From the NCBI GenBank assembly GCA_020747065.1, contig JAGMVK010000014.1:1116001-1180000 (forward strand): a stretch of DNA of 64,000 bases. Direction: 5' to 3'. The translations under genes were made by a program, and so were the position numbers. Origin of the DNA: Cadophora sp. MPI-SDFR-AT-0126. Taxonomy: Eukaryota > Ascomycota > Leotiomycetes > Helotiales > Ploettnerulaceae. Positions 12,214 through 23,814 of the stretch are shown one piece after another. Each line of letters begins with the position of its first letter. The stretch's first letter is position 1. The notes under the pieces are model-generated. The model did not search any database. It was not told the origin of the DNA and was given only the letters and a program-made list of their open reading frames with translations.

Positions 12214-13522
12214 TTACGCATCAGGTTGCAACTCGTTGGACTGGGCCTGTCGAGGATATATTAGCTTTGTCTCCTTTCCCCTCATCTTACACGATATCAG
12301 GAAACCATTCACGTACCTGGCTAGCAGCTAGAGCAGCATCAGCAGCAGCTTGAGCGGGATCAGTGGCGACAGCAGCGGCCTGTTCATGTCAGTTTCTTCT
12401 CCTGATTGTATTTCGAAATTCTCTCCCATCGCCACAAGCGAAAGTTATGTATTCATTGAGGACATTGAGAAATGAAGAATGACTCACAGCAGCACTGGTC
12501 TTCGCGGCTTTTGCAGCCTTCTGAAAGTGATATTAGCCTTCGTTCAGTTCATTTTATACCCTCTACAATCAGGGAAAGGGGTATCGAGCTTACAGCAGCT
12601 TTACCGGCTTTTCCACCTGTAGCCGCAGTCGCAGCTGTATCAGCGGCAGCGGCATCAGTGGCAACAGCAGCTGCTGCACTCGCGGAAGCAGCACTCGCAG
12701 CCGCAGCGGCAGAAGCCTATATTTCAACATTCGAGTTAGGTATATGTCATGGGATTTATCTGTGACTTTGAGTGGGTTGATCGACAAACCTTCGCAGCCT
12801 TTGCGGCAGCTTTTGCAGCTTTTCCTCCTGTAGCGGCCGTAGCACCTGCACCTGCGTTATTCGCGGCGGCGGCGTTTCCACCTGCGTTGTTTCCGGCGGC
12901 TGCGGCGGCCTGATGTAAAGTTAGTCGCTATAGCTAGACAATATTCGAAGGTTATTTTGAGTGATATGAAGATGACTTACAGCTGCCTTTGCTGCCTTTC
13001 CTCCTCCCGTGGCAGCTGTAGCTGCGTTGTTTCCACCAGCGGCCTGGAAAGATAGTAATTTAGTCTCGATAAGTGGAGGTGATTTCGAGTCGTATAGCAG
13101 GGGCGTGACTTACGGCTGCGCCATTTCCAGCGTTGGCATTGGCATTGGCATTGGCATTGGCATTTGCACCTGCCTATTGTATGTCAGTATCTTAGTCTAA
13201 GTGTTGAAGCATTTTGAGAACATACAGCGGCAGCTCCGGCCCCATTGCCACGGCCAGCACCCCCAGCGCCGGCTGCTGCGGCTCCAGCTCTTCCAGCTCC
13301 CCCAGCTCCAGCTCCACCTGCCCCTCCCCTTCCAGCTCCAGCACCGTTTCCGCCCCGTTGTCTCTTCTCTAGGTCGAAATCGACGTCTCTAGCGATGACC
13401 GAAGCGTCATCGAACGAGCGTCCAACGAGTGCTACATCATTTGAAGGTACGGGAGATGTGTGAACTGAAAGAATGGCGGAGACGAGGATGAGAACAGAAG
13501 CGGTTGGGATGTTGAACTGCAT
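12214..13522 (-). CDS. Secreted Ala/Gly-rich repeat protein, eight phase-0 exons
   Basis: Unrecognised secreted protein, 263 aa. Exon 1 (13226-13522) encodes a signal peptide (MQFNIPTASVLILVSAILS), an acidic propeptide of about 30 aa, a Kex2-type Lys-Arg at residues 53-54, and a Gly/Ala/Arg-rich run. Seven further exons (20, 21, 40, 41, 11, 21 and 10 codons) follow, each bounded by GT-AG introns of 50-110 bp, ending at a TAA at 12214-12216 after ELQPDA. Every intron is phase 0 and most exons begin with a GCN (Ala) codon. Repeated words are ATAATGGKAAKAA-like blocks and an Ala-Asn run from a GGCATT microsatellite. Predicted mature product: low-complexity, Ala-rich, extracellular. A cell-wall or surface role is only a guess. 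Confidence 0.75.
13130..13168. repeat. GGCATT hexanucleotide microsatellite inside an exon
   Basis: About six tandem TTGGCA/GGCATT units within exon 2 of the Ala-rich secreted gene; on the minus strand they read as alternating Ala-Asn codons. Six-base units keep the frame, so copy-number change alters length only. Confidence 0.85.
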
Positions 13523-15034
13523 GTTTGCGGTGAAGTCTTTCGAGATGAATTCAAGTGACTGAATGAGTAAAGGAACTATAATTGGAAGTTAAAAGTATGA
13601 ATATCAGACCAGCTGCGGCGTGACTTGAATAGAAATGCAATTTGATTTTAGAAAGGAAGACGTGCCGGACGATGAAGAAAAGTTTGCTTGTTGTGGGTGA
13701 AGAGACATTTATGTACAATGTCTACTTCCTCGGGAAATATCAACAAGCCAGGAAAACAGCTTTAGCCAACACCAGCGCTTCTGAATCGAAGGCGCCCATG
13801 TTTGGTCTCGACATCTGACCGTTGGCGATGTTTCGCCTCAAAGTGGTGGTCCGATAATACGGGATGACAGCCGCATTAAGAAAAGCGGCTCCTTTAAGAA
13901 ATGCCGCAGTTTGGACGATCTACCGGAGCGACAAAAGCTTCAGTGGCACTGACCACAAAAGTCTATTTCATGCGCCCTAATTGGTTCAAGTTGGGGTGGC
14001 AGGATATCAGAATGTGGATATTCAAAACGAGCTAAAGCTTCCCCAGTCTTCTTCAGTATCCATTCCGGGTTTTGGTCGAATGATCTGCTGGGAACGCCAT
14101 CGAAACATGGCGGAGGCTACAAAACAAAAACCGCATGGCAATCAAACGTAGCGATCAAACGGCTGATCCGAGTCCCGTTTTTGGACTGATAACTCCAGAT
14201 CGTGTCTGCCAAGCACTCTCTTTCTGAGGGAAAGTCTGAACAGTAATAATTAAGCTTACTTGAGATGGTACGTCTAGTAGTTCGAACGAGTAAGGGTTTT
14301 GGGCTCAAAAAGAGCAAGCGTAAAAAGAAGGTTGTTAGGACACAAATCATCCGAAAACATCCCTACCGAAACCTCACCACCAAAATCTGACGATCTCGAT
14401 CTCCCACCAAGACTTCCTTCCCATCAGTCAAAACAGCACTCGACGTCAATCATGAGATGGCACGCATGAAAAGTAGTAACAAAAAAAGAACGATCACCGT
14501 GATCAGAAAATCACAAACGCGCTTATCCTTTCCTTGGTCTACAGAAACAACATGAAAAGGCGATCAAACCTTCCGTGTCGTGGGGAAGCGAAACGTGCAG
14601 TGCTTGGCATTAGTTTAGCGAGGGTGCCCTTTTGGGCGGTCGCTTCCATCCCTTGAGCTTTCCAAATGCGTGTGAGGAGTCAAAACACTTGAGAAAGTGC
14701 ATGCTGAGAGCGTTGATAACTTGATGTTTTCTTTTTGGCTGAGGACATCAATCATATCATGTTTCTCGGACCGGTGTACTTCGGCAGTCTAGCACGGAAG
14801 CATTCCGCTGCTTACCAAATGTCCGTTCCGGTCGCTTAGTCAACATCGGTAAGAAATTACACGAGCACCGGTGGGCGAGGCGGCGACGACGGCTGGGGAA
14901 AATAGTACATTCAAAGCTTGAATTCATTGAAGATCTACCTCGCATTCCAATTTCTGCATCCTAGAGATTCGACGTTCTCAGCATAGCGTACATACAGCTC
15001 TCCTAGCAAACAACGAACATCTTACACGCAAGCC
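13523..15034. other. Intergenic region, divergent promoters
   Basis: About 1.5 kb between the starts of the Ala-rich gene (-) and the LigB-like gene (+). No coding or RNA gene recognised. Confidence 0.45.
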
Positions 15035-15971
15035 TTGGCTTGGGATATGCGAATACCTTTCTTGACCTCTCTCACCAAATCCCAGACAAGAACAATGACC
15101 ACCCGTGCCCCCGTAATCGCCGTCTGTCACGGTGGTGGACCAATGCCAGTTCTCAACGACCCCGGCCACGCTGAACTCATAAAATCCATGACAACCCGCG
15201 TTCCCAAGATCCTGCATCTTGGGACACCACAAGCACCACGTGCCATCGTCCTTGTGACAGCACATTGGTCAGAAAGCCAACCTACAATCAGCAGCGCCTC
15301 GTCACATAGTCTGTATTATGACTATGGCGGTTTCCCGGCTGAGGCGTACAAGCTGAAGTATCCTGCGCCGGGAAGTCCCGGGGTTGCGGAGGAGGTATTC
15401 AATGTTTTGAAGGGCGCGGGGTTCCAGCCAAAGATGGATGAGAAGAGGGGTTGGGATGTAGGTATTCCTGTATCCACGTCCAAAGCTATCACTAACTTTA
15501 GAGCAGCACGGTGTGTTTATACCAATGCTCCTGATCAATCCAAAAGCAGATATACCTATTGTCCAACTCTCGGTACTTCGATCAGCCTCACCAAAACAGC
15601 ACTTCGAGATGGGCAAAGCGCTCGCTCAATTACGAGATTCAGGCGTTGCGATCTTGGGTAGCGGAATGCCAACGTTGCATAACCTCCGCGCTATGTTCTC
15701 TGGTCAAACGAGTGATGGCAGCTTTAGGCGAAGGAATCAGGAATGGAGTGATCGCTTGACGAAGACAGTTGGTATTGAAAACTTAGAGGAGAGAGGTCAG
15801 ACACTGGAAGGGTACAGAGAGTGGGTTGGCAGCAAGGAGGCGCATCCTGTGGGTGGTGAGGAGCATTTTCTCCCGCTCGTGGTTTGTGCTGGGGCGGGTG
15901 GAGAGGGGAAGGCCGGCGCCTATGGTGACGAGTTGATGGGCGCGAAACACTTCACTTATTTTTGGGAATGA
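15035..15971 (+). CDS. LigB/DODA-type extradiol ring-cleavage dioxygenase
   Basis: Predicted zinc or iron dioxygenase of the 4,5-DOPA extradiol dioxygenase (LigB) family, which opens aromatic catechol rings. Exons 15035-15457 and 15507-15971 join as GWD-HGVFIPM. Metal-ligand histidines lie in AVCHGGGPMPVL, VTAHWSE and the junction HG of HGVFIPM; the downstream GSGMPTLHNL and the C-terminal AKHFTYFWE also fit. Start choice is open: MAWDMRIPFLTSL at 15035 gives 295 aa with a basic, Ser/Thr-rich leader that could target mitochondria, while MTTRAPVIAV at 15095 gives the core length. The natural substrate is unknown. Confidence 0.88.
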
Positions 15972-16585
15972 AAGGATTTTTGAGTTAATGTAAATATTTC
16001 GAGCTACGACATGAGATTCCCCCTGTCCACTGTCTCCCAGTCCTCACAATATAACTTACGGTACTGTTACTCCACTTGATAAATTGTTGGCATGGTACAA
16101 GTGTCGAGCTGTTCTTCGCCCAGGGAGCAAATCAACACATTCTCTGATGAAGTCAACTGTCACAAAATTGAATCTCGACACTTTTCACCCAGCCTTCTAG
16201 AACACGTGAACTCTGGCCCGGCTCGTTGTGGTTCCTAAGTGCCTTGCATATCTTCAGGCCGTATTTTACTTGATTAACCATCGAGTATAGAAGCCTTGAT
16301 CGAACGTGATATAGAATTAAGCTGGACTTACTGTTCGCGTAGTCCCATAGCCCAAAGAGTTACAAGATTACATTAGGTGTGAGAAAATTATCATAGACGA
16401 AATCTCCAACGATTTCCCAGTGGCTTCAACGTACCAAATGGAATGATCTTCTTCACAGTATATGTATGTATAACGTCAAAATTGGCTCAGATTGGCTGTC
16501 TAGACATACGTCAACAGAAGAAGATATGATGGGAAGATGTAGAACACGAAGGTCTCTTTGCTTGGTATGTAAAGAAAAACCCCGC
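15972..16585. other. Convergent 3' flanks, no gene
   Basis: Region between the convergent ends of the LigB-like and membrane-protein genes. Nothing recognised. Confidence 0.45.
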
Positions 16586-18031
16586 TCATACATCCGTAGC
16601 TTCTACTTGCCGGCTCTGCTCTTCCGCCCTCCTCTTCCTTTCAGCCTTTGACCTCACAGATTTAGTGTGATATGCCCTCTGCCAAAACCTTTTGTGCACA
16701 TTGTCCCTGATGGATCCATCTGCATATGCTAAACCCGTGGGGAAGAATATTTGCACCATGGAGAGGCCGGCAGTAGGCACCCATTTCTCCAGCTCCATCA
16801 GTGCACCATGGACTCCAACCGCGTAGACCACCTGCTCATTGTCTGGACCCTGGGAAGGCTTGATGGTTGTAAGCCATTCTGGAGCTCCATCTTCACTGGC
16901 CATAGTAGATAGCCACGGCGGCATTTGAACATCTGTCGGCGATGATGCCCCATTCATGGAGTCCTGTGCCACCCACTGATCGATATTGTCTAGCTCCTTG
17001 AGATCTGCATCTAGGTTGACAATAGCATCCTCATCATCTATATAATTACGTCGCCGTCCAATGATCGTAGGAATTCGGGAAGACTTGGTGATATGGATAT
17101 TGGATGAGCTAGGATCCCTGGCTGCTCCTGCTGCGAAGACATTTTGTAGCATTCCCAACCCACCAATTCCGACAAGAAACCAAGAGTTGCTTTTGAGACC
17201 CGATACGCTAATCAGAAGGCACGTCCATGATACCGCCAGCATCAACGATACAAATCGAGTTTCTGGACGAGCCACCGATCGCCCTGCTGCCATTCTCTCG
17301 AGATCCCAGGATCCTTTGCGGCCCAAGAACACCATAACATGCAAAAAACCGTTGCCACCAGTTAGGCAAGTTACCTTTTCCATACCCAGCTGTCGACCAG
17401 CCCACTTCTCGTCAGACCATTGAGGCATGGCACATGTAATTGCGACGAGTGCATTCCCTAGAAGCACAATCAGGATGGTTCCCCAGTTTCCGTAGAGATA
17501 CCACGGCGGGATAGCGATCCCAATCTGCGCCGCTATCGTCGCCCAACCTAACCACCATATATAATCAAGGCTACACCGAGAGACAGGCTCTAGATCAAAG
17601 ACATCAATCCTCAGGGATTCCGCTCGACCGCCTTCTTCTACATTTCTCGGATTGACTTCATGCCTGGTCTGATGGTCTCGAAGGAGTCGTCCCAAAACCC
17701 ATGACTGATTTTGGCATATGAAGCCATTGGAACAATTGACAGTCAGTGAAGGACAATCAGTGACTGGCATCAGCTTCTTGTCTCCGAAAGCCGAAAGAAG
17801 ATTAGAGAAGCTGTACGCCACGCAGCCGAATGAGAATGCTACCGGTACAATAGATACTCGTGTTGCACTTTTCCACGGCCCCAATGGAACACTACGTCCG
17901 GCGAGCTGGGCAATAGCTTTTTGAACGATATCGCCACCGATGAGAAGAAGAAGGCTGAGGATGTCGCTCGGGTTGCTCCACTGCAACCGAAGCTCGGCAG
18001 CCGTGCTGCTTGCGTTATTGTTGCTGCTCAT
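16586..18031 (-). CDS. Fungal polytopic membrane protein of unknown function
   Basis: Single-exon 481-aa protein. A short Ser/Asn-rich N-terminus is followed by hydrophobic segments at about residues 25-45, 60-85, 160-180, 185-210, 250-275 and 275-300. A luminal or extracellular loop at about 90-115 has four cysteines (DCPSL, NCSNGF, ICQNQS) and N-glycosylation sequons. The last 150 aa are hydrophilic, and the C-terminus is a basic coiled stretch (RSKAERKRRAEEQSRQ). I do not recognise a named family. It is transcribed divergently from the NACHT protein with about 730 bp between the starts. Confidence 0.75.
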   Translation of the reverse strand: MSSNNNASSTAAELRLQWSNPSDILSLLLLIGGDIVQKAIAQLAGRSVPLGPWKSATRVSIVPVAFSFGCVAYSFSNLLSAFGDKKLMPVTDCPSLTVNCSNGFICQNQSWVLGRLLRDHQTRHEVNPRNVEEGGRAESLRIDVFDLEPVSRCSLDYIWWLGWATIAAQIGIAIPPWYLYGNWGTILIVLLGNALVAITCAMPQWSDEKWAGRQLGMEKVTCLTGGNGFLHVMVFLGRKGSWDLERMAAGRSVARPETRFVSLMLAVSWTCLLISVSGLKSNSWFLVGIGGLGMLQNVFAAGAARDPSSSNIHITKSSRIPTIIGRRRNYIDDEDAIVNLDADLKELDNIDQWVAQDSMNGASSPTDVQMPPWLSTMASEDGAPEWLTTIKPSQGPDNEQVVYAVGVHGALMELEKWVPTAGLSMVQIFFPTGLAYADGSIRDNVHKRFWQRAYHTKSVRSKAERKRRAEEQSRQVEATDV

Positions 18032-18757
18032 GATCCAGCCGAAATGCCATCCGCAAATTGTCTATTTCGCATGAGAAATAAGTTGGCTCCGAAGCAAGAT
18101 GATGAGATAAACTCATCAATCGTAATTAATGCGAGTTCGCTGACACCAGCCATGCCAGCCTGTCAAGTCAGAAGAGCTTAGGCTGCTGGCTTGTCATCGT
18201 CAAGCACGGATCAGGCACGGCAGGGCAATAAGGGACGGCACGACACACTACTGGACAGCCAGTACGGGGGCGCCAGGGCGGTTGAGTCTTTTCTCAGCTC
18301 CTTGGGCCAAGGACCTTGAAAGATGTGGTGGTGGTAGAGTTGATTGATTGGGGGCAGAACAATCCCCGCACAGGGCGGTAAGCGAAACCTGCCCTCGGCA
18401 CCTCCGCATCGCAGCGCAGGGTGAGAAGGGCTATTTTACAGGGACCGAAACTGCGCCTGGATTCTTCTGGCTACCGCAAATTCTAGTTCGAAACCCTGTC
18501 ACTCAAAGTATCTGGTGGTTTCAACATTCATGGCTCAGCCTTGCCAGAGCCGCATGGGTAGTCTTGGGCTGAGCCCACCCTCCCAGGAGAACCGATGAGC
18601 AGCATGCTCAAAAGTCTTCTGCCTACTGTCATCCCCTTTGCCCGAGCCTTTCGAAAGCACCGCTGGCCAAAGCACCAAGCGTTGAACTGTGCACCAGGGA
18701 GCGTCGCTGCTGTGCTCGAGTACATGTGAGCCAATCAGGATCATCTGAGCAGACGCG
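18032..18757. promoter_or_regulatory. Shared divergent promoter region
   Basis: About 730 bp between the start of the membrane protein (-) and the TIR-like/NACHT gene (+). It must hold both promoters. No specific operator could be identified. Confidence 0.4.
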
Positions 18758-21700
18758 ATGGACGAAAAAGAGAAGGGTGGGTACATTGGAATTTGATAAG
18801 ACTTCAATTCACTACCAATTCAACCAGCTTACTTTTCACTAAGTCCTTGAAGAGGCCTTCGACAGAATATTGCGCGCTCTTGCTGAGACAGACACTCTGG
18901 GAGGCTCAGCCTCTCCTTCAGTATTTGTCGTCTATGCGCACGACAATGACTCTGTTGGGACTGCTTATGCTGGGTGTGTCCGGAAAGTCATCAAATGGCT
19001 GAAGACTCTTCGAGCTAAGCTGATTTCCGATAAATCAGTATTGCCCATATGGTCGACTCGAGCAGAAGGTACCGATGCTGCTCATAATATTCTCTCCAAT
19101 CAGTTTTGCTTGCTGCCAAAGTATACCAGCCAGCCAAAAAATGGCGGCATCGGTAGCGTCGACAAAGTTCTGCTGGTCGGCTCTGCTGTACTGAAATCCT
19201 ACTGCGAGGATAAATCTATGCATCAGTATATTGGCGAGATCGAAGCATTATGGAAGCAAGCAAGCGCCGAAGGCTGGAATACTGAGAAACTCCAGTCGGG
19301 AATTCGACAAATTGTCGAGGGGTGGTGTTGTCGACCATATTTTCACCATGTACTCACTGAGTTAGCACTGCTCAAGATCCGGCGACGTTCGGAGACCCGA
19401 ACACAGAATCATGGGATCATTCCTCTCTCAATCGATGGTGTCGATATGAGATTTATTACTTTCCTTGAAGGCTGTGACGTCTCCTTAAAGCTGAAATCGA
19501 CCACTTCACCATCCGATCTACACAACCTACTCTTCAAAATCCTTCTGCGACTGTACCCACAAAAGCATTCTGTGATTGAGGCACACCAAGACTGCTATAC
19601 GCGTGTCGCTGGACTCGTTCGTGAAAGTTCGAGCTTCGGTACAAATTTTGACGGTCTTGTTACTGGAGAGATCAGCCGTGCTCAAGACCAGTACATTGGG
19701 CTTACTAGTGCCCGTATCCGAGACTCTGAAAGGGTGCCCCTCAATTCAAGTGAGTTATCCCGAACCCTCAATATTCTACATATTTCGAAACTCAACTAAT
19801 GATTCAATCAGAAATGACTAGACAACGTCTTGAGAATCTTATCCTTATGGGTAAAGATCGCGAAAACTCGGGCCAAATCGTGCCAGATCACTGTCAAGAT
19901 TCACTCGCTTGGTTTCTAGGTGAGCAAGACTACAACTCATGGAAGACATCAAAAGAGTCGTGCCACTACAGTATCAAAGGATCCCCGGCGCAAGGGAAGT
20001 CTGTACTAGCGAAGTTTGTCAAACAGGAACTGCAAAAGTCTTTCCTTCCCTCACAAGCAGTGGTCCTGTATTTTGCATGTTTCGGTCGCACTGCCATTGG
20101 TCTAGACTCTGTGGGGGCTATTTTGAAGAGTCTTTGCGTTCAGCTGCTTCAAGCATTGCTCAATTCTACGACTCCGGACGGAAGGTTTCCCCCAATTCAG
20201 CCTCCGTTAGAGGCATATCTCGATAATCCCAAAATTTTCAAGAAGAATTCTTGGAGGGGAGATTTCGAATTTCTCGAACATTTGATTGAGGATATTCCAG
20301 TAACCAATATCTATATCATCCTGGACGGGTTAGATGAATGTGAAAAGTCCAATCTTGATCGAAAAGAATTTCTTCAAAGGCTAGCCAGGCTTGCCAAAAT
20401 GGGCTCCGGCAGAAAGTGCATCAAGCTTTTCACGACCACCAGGCCTGAAGAGAAAGATATCGAAATCGCATTGAAGGGTGCCGACTACGGACTGGTGTTG
20501 ACGGCGCACCAGAGCGATATAACGCTGGTCATTGAGTCAATGGTGGTTTCCAGCTCACAAGAGCGGACGGAGAATTGTCAACGCTTCATGCTCGACAACA
20601 AAGAACACATTATTTCAAAGCTTCGGGGCAAAGCCGGAAATACCTATGTGTGGATTCGATCCATTTTCTGGATATTGGATGAGAATCCTTATCCCAATCT
20701 CGAAGAGTTGGACGAGCTCGTGGAGCAGGTGCCGCCAGAGCTTGAGGAGATGTACAGAAATCTGGTAGCACGGATTTTCAAGGATGACCTGCGTACGCGG
20801 ATTCTCCTTCTGGTAGTTTATGCAAAGAGAGCCCTCAGCGTCGCCGAAGTCAATGCTGCATGCTGCGTTCATCTCGGAAAGTCAAATGTTACTACCGATG
20901 ACCTGAATAGGCGCGATAAGCACCTCGACGAGACATCAATCTTGTCACTCATCGGCACCATTGTTCAATTAGACCCTTGGGGTCGCCTGGTCCCCATTCA
21001 CCAATCCGTTACGGATTACTTCACCACCAACAAGCCATTCAGTGGCCACGGTGTTTACCCTGATCCAGAACTCTTCTGTTTCAGGCTATGCTGTACATTC
21101 TTACTTGTTCAGAGAGAGTTGGACAATGACGCGATTTATCAATATGATAGATCGTATTATTATCGCTGCTTGAACAACTGGCCATTCTATCGTTACGCTT
21201 GTGAGCATTGGCACCATTATCTTGGCTGTGACGACTATACTTGCCTTGACAGTACACGAATATGTCTTCTGAGGAGAGTTCTCGACACGAACAGTGCACA
21301 TGTTCGTATGTGGTATAGTGCATGGATGTGCAGTCGGACGTTGGGAAATGTTGGCCCCCCTTATATACCGCTCCACATGGCTGTTGAAATGTGGAACAAA
21401 GTTATTGTTTCAGCGTTGCTACGAGGGACGGGGTCCCATGACCTTGGATTCGAACTCTCGATTGCACCTACATTTATGGTAGTTTGGACGTGGCCGGACT
21501 TACACGGTGCCTTACTGCAAGCATATAAGGCCACATTAGCTCCACCACTTGCGAAGGAGCTGAGCTGTGTCGTGTCAGCATTACTTCGCTACAAGGACCA
21601 CAAAGCTGATGAGTTTGCTCTTACAGGATTCTGGAACGACTTAAGCAGTCTTGGCTTGAAAAATCTGCACAGCGACACTTTCATAGCCCTCGATTATGTT

Positions 21701-23397
21701 CACCCAAAATTGCGACCAGTCCACTTTGGAATATCGGATGCACCGTTCTCTTCCACTCGATTCTTTCAAATTTTCGATCTCTCTCCTCGTCACAATTTGA
21801 GGGATGGACATCTACGGGATAATCATGGCTCTCGCCGGTCGATTGAGGTTACCTCCAATCTTGTCCACATGGCTCACTTTAAACAACATAGTATCTGCAG
21901 CTTCATCTGCTACCTTCAATATTATGGAGAAGTCAAAGTAAACCGCGAAGCCATTCTATGTATTCTGCAGCATTATGGCCCCCCAGATGCCGCACTTGTT
22001 TGTCAGAATCGGGGTTTGGAAGTAGAAGCTCAGTTGAGCATCATTATCGAGATCTGCAACCCTAGCAAGTACAACAGATGTAAATATGGAGAATACTCTT
22101 CTCCAATCGTGCCAGGGACCATGAATCTATGCCCTGTGGACTTCGTGAGCGTTGTTGTTCCTGGAACGTATATGGGCATTCACAGTATGAGGTGTATCAT
22201 ACTCTAAAAATATTGGCTAACTTCGGTCCAGGTGTTGTCGGGAAGGCGCTACTTACGGAAGCTCCTCACAGCATCGCCCAGATCCTCATCGAGATCGCAA
22301 GTCCAGAAATGAAAGATTTGCTGGACTACCAGACCCATAAAGAGACAATAAAATACAACTTGGACCTGAAGCTTCAAAATGCGTTCAAGGAAATTCTGGA
22401 ACAAAGGCTTAGAGGCATAGCCTCACGTAATACCTGCGGCTGTGATACCAGAGTGTCCATTCGACTTCCATTCGGTTTTGAGGACCTACTACTTGACATG
22501 GAAAATTATTATCACATCGGGATCAACTCTCTTAGCATACTTATGTTGTGGTATTGGTGTCAGTCATGCAAGCATTGTCCTCCAAGGACTTCGGACCACT
22601 GGTTGAAGTTCCTCAGGGCAGCGATACACAGAAATGATAGACCGTGTTTGAAGTTGATGGAGCTAGATCATTCCCCTGGCAAATTTCTCGTCCAAAATCT
22701 GTCGAGGATAATGCTGGAAGACACGAACAATGAGGAAGCCGGCTGGTTACTTCAGCACTGGAGCAAATTTGAACCAGAGAAGTGGGAACTCACCGAAATA
22801 ATGGCGAAATCAAAGTTGAACTTCAAGCTTCTTCAAGAACACAACTTACGAGCTCACGTGTCATCGAGCAATCGAGTGCTATCACGGCAGTACGTGTCTC
22901 TCCCGCAAACATGCCTCACTGAAGCGATCAAACGCGGCAAGATAGAGTCGGAGGGAGAACATCTGCTTGAGTACCTTCTGAGACAGCCTGACTTTTGCAA
23001 GATGCAAATCAGCCTAATATTCATCGAGGATCATATCAAGCCGGCGTTGAAGGACCGTGATCCAACATACCGTGTGTATATCGAGGGCATCTTGGAAAAG
23101 CATCAGCGACTTCGAGAATTGGAAATTGCCAAAGAGGCCGAAAAAGACAAGGAGGATAACGACAACTTCTACTGGCATGAAAGCGAGTCGGAGGAGATGT
23201 CGGAATTAGAGGAGGAGATGGAGGAGATGTCGGGGATGGATGACAAGATGGAAGAGATTGAGGAGATGTCGAGGGTGGAGGAGATGGAGGAGACGACTGA
23301 ACAGCTCGAACGAATAAATGAAGAGGGTACAACAGCAAGACCAAGTGTTTCGCCAAATAGCGTAGACCTTGCACTAAAACGCAAGAGAGTGGAATGA
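18758..23397 (+). CDS. TIR/SEFIR-like plus NACHT STAND protein (NLR-like)
   Basis: Predicted cytosolic signalling NTPase of the fungal NLR type, 1489 aa, exons 18758-18776, 18844-19749, 19812-22144, 22186-23397; all junctions keep frame. Residues 33-205 resemble a TIR/SEFIR fold: VFVVYAHDND (strand A), a Lys-rich helix, KVLLVGSAVL, then FHHVLTELALL with Glu179 where TIR enzymes carry their catalytic Glu, and GIIPLSIDG. The NACHT module has Walker A GSPAQGKS at about 365-372 and Walker B IYIILDGLDEC at about 475-485, followed by TTTRPEE and a winged-helix-like part ending near IHQSVTDYF. No ankyrin, WD40 or TPR repeats are seen. The remaining 700 aa are unclassified and end in an acidic Glu/Met-rich tail with a basic KRKRVE end. 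Fungal homologues are thought to act in non-self recognition and cell death; that role is inference here. Confidence 0.85.
23180..23330 (+). repeat. GAGGAGATG-type simple repeat encoding acidic tail
   Basis: Imperfect repeats of gaggagatg units code for Glu-Glu-Met-Ser-like residues near the C-terminus of the NACHT protein. Confidence 0.8.
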
Positions 23398-23814
23398 TTT
23401 TGTTGGGTGTTCTAATGTTGAGGCCCTGTTTGAAGCGCGTGTTTCTGATTTCTGACCGGATAATCCATAGTTATATTTATAGCCCTCTTCATCGCCTCAG
23501 ATGTCTTAATATAGAACAATATTCATATTGATAGCTTCATTGGACAGTCCCAAGCCGCAGTGAAATATTTCATCGCGAAATTTCGAGCTACAACTTCACT
23601 TATCCTCAACACCGACGTCGGCGATGTCATGTCCATAAGCCCACGAGAGCCGCGAGAGGAGTCTTATATGTCTCCTAGATTGACGGAGCTTGTCTGTGTT
23701 TACTTTGTCTGGATTCATGCTCTGTTGAAGAAATTCAATTGGAATACCGGTCATTATCATATACCATTAGCAAATCCGATGCCCTCCCCCTTCAAACGAT
23801 GTCAATTTATGCAT
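23398..23814. other. Convergent 3' flanks, no gene
   Basis: Between the ends of the NACHT protein and bleomycin hydrolase genes. Nothing recognised. Confidence 0.45.

Noticed and set aside
13201..13463. Pro/Ala-rich open frames on the plus strand
   Set aside because: Shadows of the Ala/Gly codons of the minus-strand secreted gene.
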